This document shows positions 44,177 through 52,361 of a stretch of 64,000 nt of DNA, in pieces (position 1 is the stretch's first letter; each line of letters begins with the position of its first letter). The stretch is taken from NCBI GenBank assembly GCA_963836355.1, contig CAWIJO010000025.1:1-64000 (forward strand), in the 5' to 3' direction. Made by a program: the position numbers and the translations under genes. The DNA comes from Palsa-506 sp963836355 (GTDB lineage: Bacteria; Actinomycetota; Actinomycetes; Streptosporangiales; Streptosporangiaceae). A model generated the notes under the pieces. The model was not told the DNA's origin, searched no databases, and saw only the letters and a list, made by a program, of their open reading frames with translations.

Positions 44177-44617
44177 TTGAGTTTCCGAGTGGTCCGCCGC
44201 GCCGAGGCTCACTGGCAGGGAACCGTGTCGGATGGCGGCGGCCGGATCACGCTCGGCAGCGGCGCATTCGACGGGCCTTATTCACTCCGGGCCCGGGTCG
44301 AGGACGGCGAGCACGCGACCAACCCGGAGGAACTGCTCGGCGCGGCCGAAGCCGGCTGCTTCACGATGTCGCTGGCCAGCCTGCTGGGCGAGGCAGGTCA
44401 TCCCGCCCGGGATCTCCGCACTACCGCGCGGGTGACGCTGGCGTCGGTGGGGGCAGCCTTCAACATCACTCGCATTGAGCTCAGCACAGTCGGCGACGTT
44501 CCCGGAGTGGACGGCGCCTTTTTCGCCGACCTGGCCCGGCAGGCGAAAGACTGCACCGTGTCCCGCGCGCTGGCCGGCACCGAGATCACCCTTGAAGCGA
44601 GCCTGACCAGTGGCTGA
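44177..44617 (+). CDS. OsmC family peroxiredoxin
   Basis: 146 aa from TTG 44177 with GGGAGG five bases upstream. The OsmC fold is recognisable: EAHWQGTVSDGGGRITLG, NPEELLGAAEAGCFTMSLASLLGEAG (first Cys ~61), FFADLARQAKDCTVSRALAGTEITLEASL (second Cys ~124). The two cysteines and the catalytic Glu region are in place for reducing organic hydroperoxides. Length (about 140) is right for OsmC rather than Ohr. It lies between a divergent PLP enzyme and the ABC importer operon. Confidence 0.9.
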   Translation: MSFRVVRRAEAHWQGTVSDGGGRITLGSGAFDGPYSLRARVEDGEHATNPEELLGAAEAGCFTMSLASLLGEAGHPARDLRTTARVTLASVGAAFNITRIELSTVGDVPGVDGAFFADLARQAKDCTVSRALAGTEITLEASLTSG

Positions 44618-44722
44618 GCGGCGCAGCCCGGCCAGGCAGCCGGGGTGGTCAGCCCACCCCACGGTACGCCGGATCACCTGACTCCGGCGCTTGAAGCATT
44701 CAGGAAAACGGAGGCCTTATCC

Positions 44723-45874
44723 ATGTATAGAGGCGGAATCATCGCCGCGGCGGCGCTCGGCGCGCTGGTCGTGGCAGGCTGCGGCAGCAGCGGCGGCGGG
44801 GCCGGCAGCGGGAGCAGCCCGGCCGCGCTCAAGTCGTGCGTCGCGGCGATCGGCATGGAGGGCCCGCTGACCGGCCCGGTGGCGGTTCTCGGCCAGGAGC
44901 AGCTGCACTTCGCGAAGCTCGCGGTCGCGAGAGACAACCTGGCCAACAAGACGAAGATCACCATCGTCCAGGGCGACACGCAGCTGAATCCCGCGCAGGC
45001 GACGACCGTCACCCAGCAGCTCACCTCGAACTCCAAGGTCCTGGCGGTCGTCGGCCCGGCGGGCAGCCAGGAAGTCGAGGCTATCGGGCCGCTGATGGCC
45101 AGGGCCGGGATGGCCTTCATCAGCGGGTCGGCCACTGCCACGACGCTCACCGCCGGCAAGTACCCGACGTTCTTCCGCGTCGTATCGGACGACGCGGTGC
45201 AGGGACCGCAGGACGCCCACTACATCATCAACAACCTGCACCCGAAGGCCCTGATGATCGTCGATGACCAGGAGGCCTACTCAACCGGCCTGGTTGCAAC
45301 GATGCTGCCGATCTTCAAGGCGGCCGGGATCAAGGTCGATCACGAGTCGGTCTCCCAGAAGCTGACCGACTTCTCCTCGCTGGTCAGCAAGGTCACGCCG
45401 AGCACGTCGGTGGTGGTGCTGCCGTGGCAGGTCGCAGCCAACGCGCAGCAGTTCGGTCGCAACCTCGCCCAGCAGCACAAGAAGGCCGTCATCTTCGGCA
45501 CGGACGGTTTGTTCTCGCCCAGCGCATTCACCATCAACGGCTCGTATGTGTCCGCGTTCGGCCCGGACATCACCGCGATGCCCGCGGACGCGGCGATCGC
45601 CGCCGCTGCGAAGGCGAAGTACGGATCGTTCGGCACGTTCGGCCCGCCCATCTTCGCCGCCACGCACGTGATCGACGAGGCGATCGCCTCGGTCTGCAAG
45701 TCCGGGCAGACCCCGAGCCGCAGCAACGTGCTGGCGGCGATCAAGAAGACCAACGAGCCGACCACGATCCTCGGGCACCCGATCCAGTTCGACTCCCACG
45801 GGGATACTGTCAACGGCAAGTTCTTCCTGTTCAAGATCAACGCGAAGGGTCAGTACAAGCTCATCCCAGGCTGA
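44723..45874 (+). CDS. Branched-chain-amino-acid-type ABC transporter substrate-binding lipoprotein
   Basis: 383 aa from ATG 44723; GGAGG eight bases upstream excludes the longer frame. Lipoprotein signal peptide with lipobox LVVAGC (Cys ~20), Ser/Gly linker, then a type I periplasmic-binding fold: IGMEGPLTGPVAVLGQEQLHFAKLAVARDNL, VVGPAGSQEVEAIGPLMARAGMAFISGSATATTLT, FFRVVSDDAVQGPQDAHYIINNL, ALMIVDDQEAYSTGLV. LivK/UrtA-like. It captures the substrate outside the membrane for the permeases downstream; amino acid or small amide likely, not fixed. First gene of the liv-like operon. Confidence 0.9.
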   Translation: MYRGGIIAAAALGALVVAGCGSSGGGAGSGSSPAALKSCVAAIGMEGPLTGPVAVLGQEQLHFAKLAVARDNLANKTKITIVQGDTQLNPAQATTVTQQLTSNSKVLAVVGPAGSQEVEAIGPLMARAGMAFISGSATATTLTAGKYPTFFRVVSDDAVQGPQDAHYIINNLHPKALMIVDDQEAYSTGLVATMLPIFKAAGIKVDHESVSQKLTDFSSLVSKVTPSTSVVVLPWQVAANAQQFGRNLAQQHKKAVIFGTDGLFSPSAFTINGSYVSAFGPDITAMPADAAIAAAAKAKYGSFGTFGPPIFAATHVIDEAIASVCKSGQTPSRSNVLAAIKKTNEPTTILGHPIQFDSHGDTVNGKFFLFKINAKGQYKLIPG

Positions 45875-45893
45875 TCAACCAGCGCAACTGCCG

Positions 45894-45922
45894 CGGCGCG
45901 CCTGCCCCGAGCAGGCGCGCCG
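45894..45922 (+). terminator. Intercistronic hairpin between binding protein and permease genes
   Basis: Perfect 12-bp stem CGGCGCGCCTGC (45894-45905), loop CCCGA, GCAGGCGCGCCG (45911-45922). It lies 20 bases after the stop of the binding-protein gene, 34 before the permease start. Such hairpins commonly cause partial termination or stabilise the upstream message, giving more binding protein than permease. Confidence 0.6.
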
Positions 45923-45955
45923 CCCGGCGCATGATCCTCGGCAGGACTTCCGCGC

Positions 45956-46873
45956 ATGGCGTTTTTCTTCCAGGAACTCGTGAACGGCGTCACCACCGGC
46001 GCGCTGTACTCGCTGGTGGCGCTCGGCTTCTCGATGGTCTACGGGGTGCTGAAGCTGCTCAATTTCGCGCATGGCGACCTGTACATGATCGGGGCCTACA
46101 TCGGCTTCTTCGTGATCCAGTGGTTCGGCGGCCCGTCGGCGCTGACGATCCCGGTGCCGCTGCTGCTGGTGATCATGTTCGGGCTGGCGGCGTTCCTGAT
46201 GGGCGGCCTGGGAGTCGCGATCGAGCGGTTCGCCTACCGGCCGCTGCGGGATGCGCCGCGGATCGCCCCGCTGATCACCGCGATCGGCATCTCGTTCTTC
46301 CTGGAAAGCTCGGCGCTGCTGCTGTTCGGCGCGCAGTACCGCGTCTACAACACGGCGGATTTCATCTCGCTGGAGTCCGGGATCCAGATCGGGTCCGTCA
46401 CCATCGACTCGGTGCAGATCCTCGTCCTCGTCCTCGGCGTGGTGCTGACGGCCGGCCTGCGCCAGCTGGTCCGCCGGACGAAGCTCGGCAAGCAGATGCG
46501 GGCGGTGGCCGCCGACCGGGAGGCAGCCGAGATGATGGGCATCAACGTGAACTTCACGATCGCGGCCACGTTCTTCCTTGGCTCGGCGCTCGCGGGCGTG
46601 GCCGGCGTGATGGGCGGGCTGCTGTTCAACCAGGTAACTTCCACGATCGGTTTCATCGTCGGCCTCAAGGCGTTCACCGCGGCCGTGGTCGGCGGGATTG
46701 GCTCGCTGCCCGGCGCGATGCTCGGCGGCCTGCTGATCGGCATCGCGGAGTCGTTCATCACCGGCTACATATCCTCGACGTACACCAACCTGCTCGTGTT
46801 CGCCCTGCTGATCCTCGTGATGCTGGTGCGGCCCAGCGGACTGCTCGGCCGGGCGCAGCTGCAGAAGGTATGA
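45956..46873 (+). CDS. Branched-chain amino acid ABC transporter permease (LivH-like)
   Basis: 305 aa, eight or so hydrophobic helices. Hallmarks: FFQELVNGVTTGALYSLVALGFSMVYGVLKLLNFAHGDLYMIGAYIGF, GVAIERFAYRPLRDAPRIAPLITAIGISFFLE, LGKQMRAVAADREAAEMMGINVN (EAA-like ATPase-contact loop), GGIGSLPGAMLGGLLIGIAESFITGY. This is the LivH family. Forms the membrane channel with the LivM-like protein encoded eight bases downstream. Confidence 0.92.
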   Translation: MAFFFQELVNGVTTGALYSLVALGFSMVYGVLKLLNFAHGDLYMIGAYIGFFVIQWFGGPSALTIPVPLLLVIMFGLAAFLMGGLGVAIERFAYRPLRDAPRIAPLITAIGISFFLESSALLLFGAQYRVYNTADFISLESGIQIGSVTIDSVQILVLVLGVVLTAGLRQLVRRTKLGKQMRAVAADREAAEMMGINVNFTIAATFFLGSALAGVAGVMGGLLFNQVTSTIGFIVGLKAFTAAVVGGIGSLPGAMLGGLLIGIAESFITGYISSTYTNLLVFALLILVMLVRPSGLLGRAQLQKV

Positions 46874-46880
46874 GGCCGCC

Positions 46881-48323
46881 GTGAGCACCGAGCCGCAGCC
46901 CCCCGCGCCCGCCGGACCGCAGGTCGGAGCCGACGAATGGGTCGCCAGGCAGGCCCACAGGCGTGAGTACCTGCCATCGGTGCTCGGCGGCGGGCAGCGC
47001 ATGCTCGAGCGGATCGGCTGGTGGCCCTGGCTGCTGATCGCGGGCGCGGCCGGGGCGTTGCTGCCGCTGGCCGGCCTGGGGGGATTTCAGCTCCAGGTGG
47101 GAATCGACTCGCTGGTGCTCGCACTGCTCGCGCTCGGGCTGAACGTCGTGGTGGGCTGGGCCGGGCTGCTCGACCTCGGCTATGTGGCGTTCTTCGGCTT
47201 CGGCGCCTACGGGTTCGCGCTGCTGTCCTCGAGCCAGCTCGGGATCCACCTGTGGGCGATCGCGTCGCTGCCGATCGTGATGGCCGCCGCCGCGATCCTC
47301 GGGCTGCTGGTCGGGCTGCCGTCCCGGCGGCTGATCGGCGACTACCTGGCGATCGTGACACTGTTCTTCGGCGAGGCATTCGTCGAGTTCACCAACAACG
47401 TGGCACCGGGCAAGCTGGGCGGGCCGAACGGGATCGTCGGGATCGACCCGATCCGGTCCTTCGGGATCCAGCTGACTACCAACACGAGCTACTACTACCT
47501 GCTGCTGGTCGTCGTGCTGCTCACGATGGGTGCGCTACGGCTGCTCGAGCGCTCCCGCACGGGCAGGGGCTGGCGGGCGGTGCGCGAGGATCCGCTGGCG
47601 GCGGCGTCGATGACGATCCCGGTGAACTGGGTGAAGCTGATGGCGTTCGCGTTCGGTGCCATGATCGCCGCGCTGGCCGGATCGATCTTCGCCGCGCAGC
47701 AGATCAGCGTCTTCCCGCCGGATTTCGACACGCCGTACCTGATCCTGGTCTACGCCGCGCTCATCCTCGGCGGCGCGGGCAGCATCGGTGGCGCCGTGGT
47801 CGGTGCGCTGGTCCTGAACGTCACCCTGGACGGGGTGCTGCGCAGCCCGGCCGATGCCGGCTACGTCTTCTACGGCCTGATCCTGGTGACCTTGCTGATC
47901 AAGATGCGCCCGTGGCGGAAGCTGGCCGCAGTGCTGGCTGCGATCGTCGCGTTCGGGTTCGCGGCACATGCCATCGCCAGTGCCGTCTCGGCTAGCGCGA
48001 TCGCCGGCGGCCCGGGGTCGGGTGGCTGGATCGGCGACGCGCTGCGCGACTGGGTGATCGTCCCGGCTGACCCGCAGGTGTCCGGGAACTACGGCTTCGT
48101 GCTACTGGTATGCCTGCTGATCGCGCTCGTCCAGCTGCACGACCCGTGGCGGACCATCTTGCTGGTGCCGACCATCTACCTGGCGTCGTTCGTGTGGGAG
48201 AGCCGGCTGGTGGTGGAGCCGGCGGTCACCCGGCAGCTGATGATCGGTGCGATCCTGATCGTGATGATGAACGCCAGGCCGCAGGGGCTCCTCGGGGCGC
48301 GCCGCGTCGAGGCGCTGACGTGA
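46881..48323 (+). CDS. Branched-chain amino acid ABC transporter permease (LivM-like), extended
   Basis: 480 aa from GTG 46881. Core LivM features: LVLALLALGLNVVVGWAGLLDLGYVAFFGFGAYGFALLSS, LPSRRLIGDYLAIVTLFFGEAFVEFTNNV, RTGRGWRAVREDPLAAASMTIPVNWVKLMAFAFGAMIAALAGSIFA (ATPase-contact loop), LGGAGSIGGAVVGALVLNVTLDGVL. It is longer than usual (about 330-420), with a hydrophilic N terminus of ~40 residues and two additional C-terminal helices (YGFVLLVCLLIALVQLHD, QLMIGAILIVMMNARPQGLLGARR). Stop overlaps the next start by GTGA. Confidence 0.9.
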   Translation: MSTEPQPPAPAGPQVGADEWVARQAHRREYLPSVLGGGQRMLERIGWWPWLLIAGAAGALLPLAGLGGFQLQVGIDSLVLALLALGLNVVVGWAGLLDLGYVAFFGFGAYGFALLSSSQLGIHLWAIASLPIVMAAAAILGLLVGLPSRRLIGDYLAIVTLFFGEAFVEFTNNVAPGKLGGPNGIVGIDPIRSFGIQLTTNTSYYYLLLVVVLLTMGALRLLERSRTGRGWRAVREDPLAAASMTIPVNWVKLMAFAFGAMIAALAGSIFAAQQISVFPPDFDTPYLILVYAALILGGAGSIGGAVVGALVLNVTLDGVLRSPADAGYVFYGLILVTLLIKMRPWRKLAAVLAAIVAFGFAAHAIASAVSASAIAGGPGSGGWIGDALRDWVIVPADPQVSGNYGFVLLVCLLIALVQLHDPWRTILLVPTIYLASFVWESRLVVEPAVTRQLMIGAILIVMMNARPQGLLGARRVEALT

Positions 48324-49174
48324 GCGGGGCCGGAGACCCGGCGCCGCCGACTGACCCTGCCGCCGCAGACCAGGCGGGCCGGCCGGTGCTGGAATTCGAC
48401 CGCGTCTCGCTGTCATTCGGCGGCCTGCGCGCGCTGTCCGACCTGGAGCTGAACGTCGGCGACCGAGAGGTCGTCAGCGTGATCGGGCCTAACGGCGCCG
48501 GCAAGACAACCGTATTCAACGTGATCACCGGTATCTATGAGCCGAGCTCAGGGGATGTCCGTTTCGTCGGACGGTCGATTGCCGGCCTTTCGCCGCACGG
48601 CATCGCCCGGCTCGGGATCGCGCGGACGTTCCAGAGCCTGCGGCTGTTCCTGAACATGTCGGTGATCGAGAACGTGATAGCCGCCACGTACGGCGGCACC
48701 AGGGCGACACCGGTCGAATCGATCCTGCACCTGCCGAGAGCCCGGCGCGAGGAGCGGGAGGTGCGAGCGCTCGCCGAGGATGTCCTGTCGTTCTTCGGCC
48801 AGCGGCTGGCCGGATACCGCTGGGATCAGCCCGCGTACTCGTTGTCGTATGCGAACCGCCGGCGGCTGGAGATCGCCCGGGCGCTCGCCACCCGGCCCAG
48901 GCTGCTGCTGCTCGATGAGCCCGCGGCCGGGATGAATCCCACCGAGACGCACGAAGTCACCGAGCTGATCGGACGGTTGCGTGCCGAGCGAGACCTCGCG
49001 ATCCTGGTGATCGAGCATGACATGCACGTGGTCGAGGGCTGCTCCGACCGGGTAATCGCGCTCGATCACGGCGTCAAGATCGCCGAGGGGGACTTTGACC
49101 AGGTCGCGGGCCATCCGGCCGTAGCGGAGGCCTACATGGGACGCGATCCCGAGGCATTGGCGGAGCCGGAATGA
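48320..49174 (+). CDS. Branched-chain amino acid ABC transporter ATP-binding protein (LivG-like)
   Basis: 284 aa from GTG 48320, coupled to the permease. Walker A GPNGAGKTTVFNVITG (about 57-72), the LivG-type insertion IARTFQSLRLFLNMSVIENVIAATYGGTRATPVESILHLPRARREER, signature AYSLSYANRRRLEIARALA (SLSYANRR replaces LSGGQ, as often in this subfamily), Walker B LLLLDEPAAGMNPTE, H-loop VIEHDMHVVEG. Hydrolyses ATP in the cytoplasm to drive import. Overlaps the livF-like gene by ATGA. Confidence 0.92.
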   Translation: MSGAGDPAPPTDPAAADQAGRPVLEFDRVSLSFGGLRALSDLELNVGDREVVSVIGPNGAGKTTVFNVITGIYEPSSGDVRFVGRSIAGLSPHGIARLGIARTFQSLRLFLNMSVIENVIAATYGGTRATPVESILHLPRARREEREVRALAEDVLSFFGQRLAGYRWDQPAYSLSYANRRRLEIARALATRPRLLLLDEPAAGMNPTETHEVTELIGRLRAERDLAILVIEHDMHVVEGCSDRVIALDHGVKIAEGDFDQVAGHPAVAEAYMGRDPEALAEPE

Positions 49175-49884
49175 GCGCAGTGCTACTGCGCCTGGAGGCC
49201 GTCACCACCTACTACGGGCAGATGCGAATCCTGGAAGGAATCTCGCTGCAGGTTGGCGAGGGCGAGCTCGTCTGCCTGCTCGGCGGCAATGCCTCCGGCA
49301 AGTCGACAACGCTGAAGACGGTGCTCGGGATCGTGCGACCGCGGGCCGGACGAGTGCTGCTAGGCGATGCGGACGTGACGCGGTGGCCGGTGCCGCGGCG
49401 GATCGCCAGCGGAATCGCCATCGTGCCAGAGAACCGCCGGCTGTTCTCGGATATGACCGTCCGGGAGAACCTTGAGCTCGGCGCGGTGCTGCATGACCGC
49501 GAAACGCTGCCCGGCGACCTGGAACGGGTGCACGGGCTATTCCCGCGCCTGCACGAGCGCCGTAACCAGCTCGCGGGCACGCTGTCCGGCGGTGAGCAGC
49601 AGATGGTCGCGATGGGCCGCGCGCTGATGTCCCGGCCGCGGCTGCTGCTGATGGACGAGCCGTCGATGGGCCTGTCACCCGCCCTGGTGCAGCAGAACTT
49701 CCGCATCATCAAGGAAATCCACGAATCCGGGGTCGCCGTGCTGATGGTCGAGCAGAACGCGGCGATGGCGCTGTCGATCGCCGACCGCGGCTATGTGCTG
49801 TCGACCGGGGAGATCGTGCTCGAGGGCGCTGCGTCCGAGCTGTTGCGCAGCGAGCATCTTAAGCGTGCCTACCTGGGACGGTGA
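49171..49884 (+). CDS. Branched-chain amino acid ABC transporter ATP-binding protein (LivF-like)
   Basis: 237 aa. Walker A LGGNASGKSTTLKTVLG (about 34-50; Gly-Asn-Ala variant of GxNGAGKST), Q-loop AIVPENRRLFSDMTVRENLELG, signature TLSGGEQQMVAMGRALM, Walker B LLLMDEPSMGLSPAL, H-loop replaced by VLMVEQNAAMALSIADRGYVLSTGEIVLEG, the typical LivF ending. Second ATPase of the heterodimer. The TPP enzyme follows four bases later. Confidence 0.92.
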   Translation: MSAVLLRLEAVTTYYGQMRILEGISLQVGEGELVCLLGGNASGKSTTLKTVLGIVRPRAGRVLLGDADVTRWPVPRRIASGIAIVPENRRLFSDMTVRENLELGAVLHDRETLPGDLERVHGLFPRLHERRNQLAGTLSGGEQQMVAMGRALMSRPRLLLMDEPSMGLSPALVQQNFRIIKEIHESGVAVLMVEQNAAMALSIADRGYVLSTGEIVLEGAASELLRSEHLKRAYLGR

Positions 49885-49888
49885 CAGC

Positions 49889-51442
49889 ATGAACGGCGCG
49901 CAGGCCCTGATCCGCACGCTGACTGGCTGCGGCGTGGATGTGTGCTTCAGCAATCCGGGGACCTCGGAGATGCATTTCGTCGCGGCGCTGGACGCCGTCC
50001 CGCAGATGCGCGGGGTGCTGTGCCTGTTCGAGGGGACCGCCACCGGCGCGGCGGACGGCTACGGCCGGATGACCGGCCAGCCGGCCGCGGCGCTGCTGCA
50101 CCTGGGGCCGGGCCTGGCCAACGGCCTGGCCAATCTGCATAACGCCCGGCGGGCCGGCACACCGCTGCTGGCCGTGGTCGGCGACCATGCCACCTACCAC
50201 AAGCAATTCGACGCGCCGCTGGAATCGGACATCGACGCGCTGGCCGGCTCGGTGTCAGGCTGGGTCCGCAGGCCGTCCCGCAGCGCCGATGTGGCCGCTG
50301 CCGCGGCCGCGGCAGCGGCCGCCGCAATGACCCCGCCCAGCGGGGTGGCAACGCTGATCCTGCCCGCGGACGTGTCCTGGTCCGAGGGCGCCGAGCCGGC
50401 GCTTGCGCTGCCGGTGCCGGGACCGGCGCCCGTTCCCGGCGACGCGGTCGGCTCCGCCGCGGCGGCAGCGCGCAGCGGCGCGCCGTGCGTGCTGCTGCTT
50501 GGCGGCGAGGCCATGCGGCGGCCCGGGCTGGCGGCGGCCAGCCGGATTGCCCAGGCAACCGGCGCGCGCATGCTGGGCGAGACATTCCCGGCCCGGCACG
50601 AACGCGGGGCCGGCCTGCCCGCGATCGACCGGCTGGCCTACCTGGCCGAGTTCGCCGCCGCGCAACTTGGCGACGTGCGCCATCTCATCCTGGCCGGGGC
50701 ACGCGCCCCCGTCTCTTTCTTCGCCTACCCGGGCAAGCCCAGCTCGCTGGTGCCCGCTGGGTGCGATGTGCATCTGCTCGGGGACGCCGGCAGCGACGTG
50801 TGCGGGGCGCTTACCGCGCTGGCCGACCTGGTCGCTCCCGGCAGCAAGCCCTTGCTCCAGCAGCCGGAGCGGCCGGCGCTCCCGGACGGGGACCTGACCG
50901 CGGAGTCGGCCGCAGCCGTGCTCGGGGCGCTGCTGCCGGAAGGCGCGATCGTCTCCGACGAGGCCAACACCTCCGGCTTGTGGCTGCCCGGGGCCACGGC
51001 CGGCGCAGCTCCGCATGACTGGCTCACCCTGACCGGCGGCGCGATCGGCCAGGGGCTGCCGGTTGCCACCGGCGCCGCCATCGCCAGTCCCGGGCGCAGC
51101 GTCCTGGCACTTGAGGCGGACGGCAGCGCCATGTACACGATCTCCGCCCTGTGGACCCACGCCAGGGAACGGCTCGACATCACCACGATCATCTTCAGCA
51201 ACCGGGCCTACGCGATCCTCGGCATGGAACTGGATCGCGTCGGCGCCATGGCGACCGGCGCGGCTGCCCGGAGCTTGCTCGAGTTGTCCGGGCCCGACCT
51301 CGATTTCGTCGCCCTGGCGGGTGGCATGGGTGTCCCGGCAGGCCGGGCAAGCACGGCAGCGGAATTCGCCCGGCAGCTCCGGCGGGCGCTGGCCGAGCCA
51401 GGGCCGCATCTCATCGAGGCCGAAGTCCCCGCGCTCGGCTAG
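49889..51442 (+). CDS. Thiamine-diphosphate-dependent enzyme (acetolactate-synthase / benzoylformate-decarboxylase-like)
   Basis: 517 aa from ATG 49889. Pyr domain with catalytic Glu: NGAQALIRTLTGCGVDVCFSNPGTSEMHFVAALD, GVLCLFEGTATGAADGYGRMTGQPAAALLHLGPGLANGLANLHNARRAGTPLLAVVGDHATYH. PP domain: GAIGQGLPVATGAAIASPGRSVLALEADGSAMYTISALWTHARERLDITTIIFSNRAYAIL (ADGS metal-site motif, Asn-Arg-Ala-Tyr). Shorter than IlvB (about 570), and IlvN is absent, so a decarboxylase acting on a 2-keto acid is more likely than acetolactate synthesis. Its place directly behind the importer suggests it processes the imported compound's keto acid. Confidence 0.85.
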   Translation: MNGAQALIRTLTGCGVDVCFSNPGTSEMHFVAALDAVPQMRGVLCLFEGTATGAADGYGRMTGQPAAALLHLGPGLANGLANLHNARRAGTPLLAVVGDHATYHKQFDAPLESDIDALAGSVSGWVRRPSRSADVAAAAAAAAAAAMTPPSGVATLILPADVSWSEGAEPALALPVPGPAPVPGDAVGSAAAAARSGAPCVLLLGGEAMRRPGLAAASRIAQATGARMLGETFPARHERGAGLPAIDRLAYLAEFAAAQLGDVRHLILAGARAPVSFFAYPGKPSSLVPAGCDVHLLGDAGSDVCGALTALADLVAPGSKPLLQQPERPALPDGDLTAESAAAVLGALLPEGAIVSDEANTSGLWLPGATAGAAPHDWLTLTGGAIGQGLPVATGAAIASPGRSVLALEADGSAMYTISALWTHARERLDITTIIFSNRAYAILGMELDRVGAMATGAAARSLLELSGPDLDFVALAGGMGVPAGRASTAAEFARQLRRALAEPGPHLIEAEVPALG

Positions 51443-51784
51443 CCGGGCACCATCCATGATCACGGATGATCCGGGGGGTGCTGACGCCCGAATCTTCCGT
51501 GATCATGAAGCGTCCGCCGGCTGTGGTGGCAGTGGGGCTGTTGTGGCGGGTCAGAGCCGTGCTGCCCATTCGATGGTCGCTCGGAAGACCGCCCGTCAGC
51601 AGTAAACCTGATCCCGGCAGCGGCCAGGCGCTTGCGGGACCAGGCCAGCGACCGTGATGCATCTCGCGGCGCAGCACGATCTCTAGGTAGCTGAGAGCCG
51701 CCGAGGATCGTTATCCTTAGCGGCCACCGTGGCTGCGGGCACTTTGTGTCCCGCGCTGGCCGCGATGAACCGGAAGGTGATCTT
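51443..51784. other. Intergenic with a dispersed palindromic repeat
   Basis: 342 bp. The left third is the repeat at 51455-51540; the rest shows no ORF with coding character. The promoter of the DUF1801 gene should lie in the right part. Confidence 0.4.
51455..51540. repeat. Dispersed palindromic repeat, copy 1
   Basis: Begins with CATGATCACGGA (51455-51466), matched by TCCGTGATCATG (51496-51507): a perfect 12-bp stem around 29 bases. Bases 51461-51540 match 63857-63935 at roughly 80-85% by eye, including CACGGATGATCCGGG, CTGACGC and CGAATCTTCCG. Followed by a GTGG-rich tract in both copies. Confidence 0.65.
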
Positions 51785-52144
51785 GTGACGGAGCAGTTCA
51801 CGACGATTGACCAGTACATCAACTCGTTTCCGGAAGACGTGCGGGTCATCTTGAGCGCGGTCCGGCGCAGCATCAGGAACGTCGTGCCGGAAGCCGGCGA
51901 GGCGATCAGCTACCGGATTCCCACGATCACGCTCGACGGCAGGCATCTGGTGTACTTCGCCGCGTGGCAGCGGCACATCTCTGTTTACCCGGTACCCGCG
52001 GCAGATGAGGCCTTCGAACGCGTACTGGCACCGTACCTGGCAGGCAAGGGCACGGTGAGATTCCCGCTCCAGCAGCCCATCCCGTACGACCTCATCGAAC
52101 GCCTGGTCGCGCTCCTGGTCCAGCAGCGCGGCGGAGGTTCATGA
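51785..52144 (+). CDS. DUF1801 (YdhG-like) small protein
   Basis: 119 aa from GTG 51785 with AAGGTGAT upstream. The pattern TIDQYINSFPEDVRVILSAVRRSIRNVVPEAGEAISYRIPTITLDGRHLVYFAAWQRHISVYPVPAADEAFERVLAPYLAGKGTVRFPLQQPIPYDLIERLVALLV is the full DUF1801 domain, with no other part. Bacillus relatives of the family have been called iron chaperones, but the biochemical role is not settled. Monocistronic, with a strong terminator 8 bases after the stop. Confidence 0.88.
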   Translation: MTEQFTTIDQYINSFPEDVRVILSAVRRSIRNVVPEAGEAISYRIPTITLDGRHLVYFAAWQRHISVYPVPAADEAFERVLAPYLAGKGTVRFPLQQPIPYDLIERLVALLVQQRGGGS

Positions 52145-52152
52145 ACGTCGGC

Positions 52153-52191
52153 CCGGGTACCCGCGCGCACATTGTGCGCGCGGGTACCCGG
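52153..52191 (+). terminator. Strong hairpin after the DUF1801 gene
   Basis: 19-bp perfect stem, CCGGGTACCCGCGCGCACA (52153-52171), one central T, then its exact reverse complement to 52191. It is only 8 bases past the stop codon. No T-run follows. GGTACC sites in each arm make the arms partly self-complementary as well. Confidence 0.7.
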
Positions 52192-52361
52192 CTGCGGCCG
52201 ACGCCGCCCCCCCGCCAAACAGGTCCAATTATGTCCAGAAACCAGGTAGCACCATCGATGCAGCGCTTATCAGGTAAATTCTTGCAAGATCCCGATCTGG
52301 CCATGCAAGAACTTGCCTGGACCAGCCGGGCTCCGCGCCAGCAGGCTGCGGGCCCGGCAGC
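52192..52361. other. Intergenic, contains a small inverted repeat
   Basis: Between the DUF1801 terminator and the convergent response-regulator-like gene. TTCTTGCA (52279-52286) and TGCAAGAA (52304-52311) form an 8-bp inverted repeat around AGATC...GATCT. It may end the minus-strand gene. No coding sequence seen. Confidence 0.35.
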
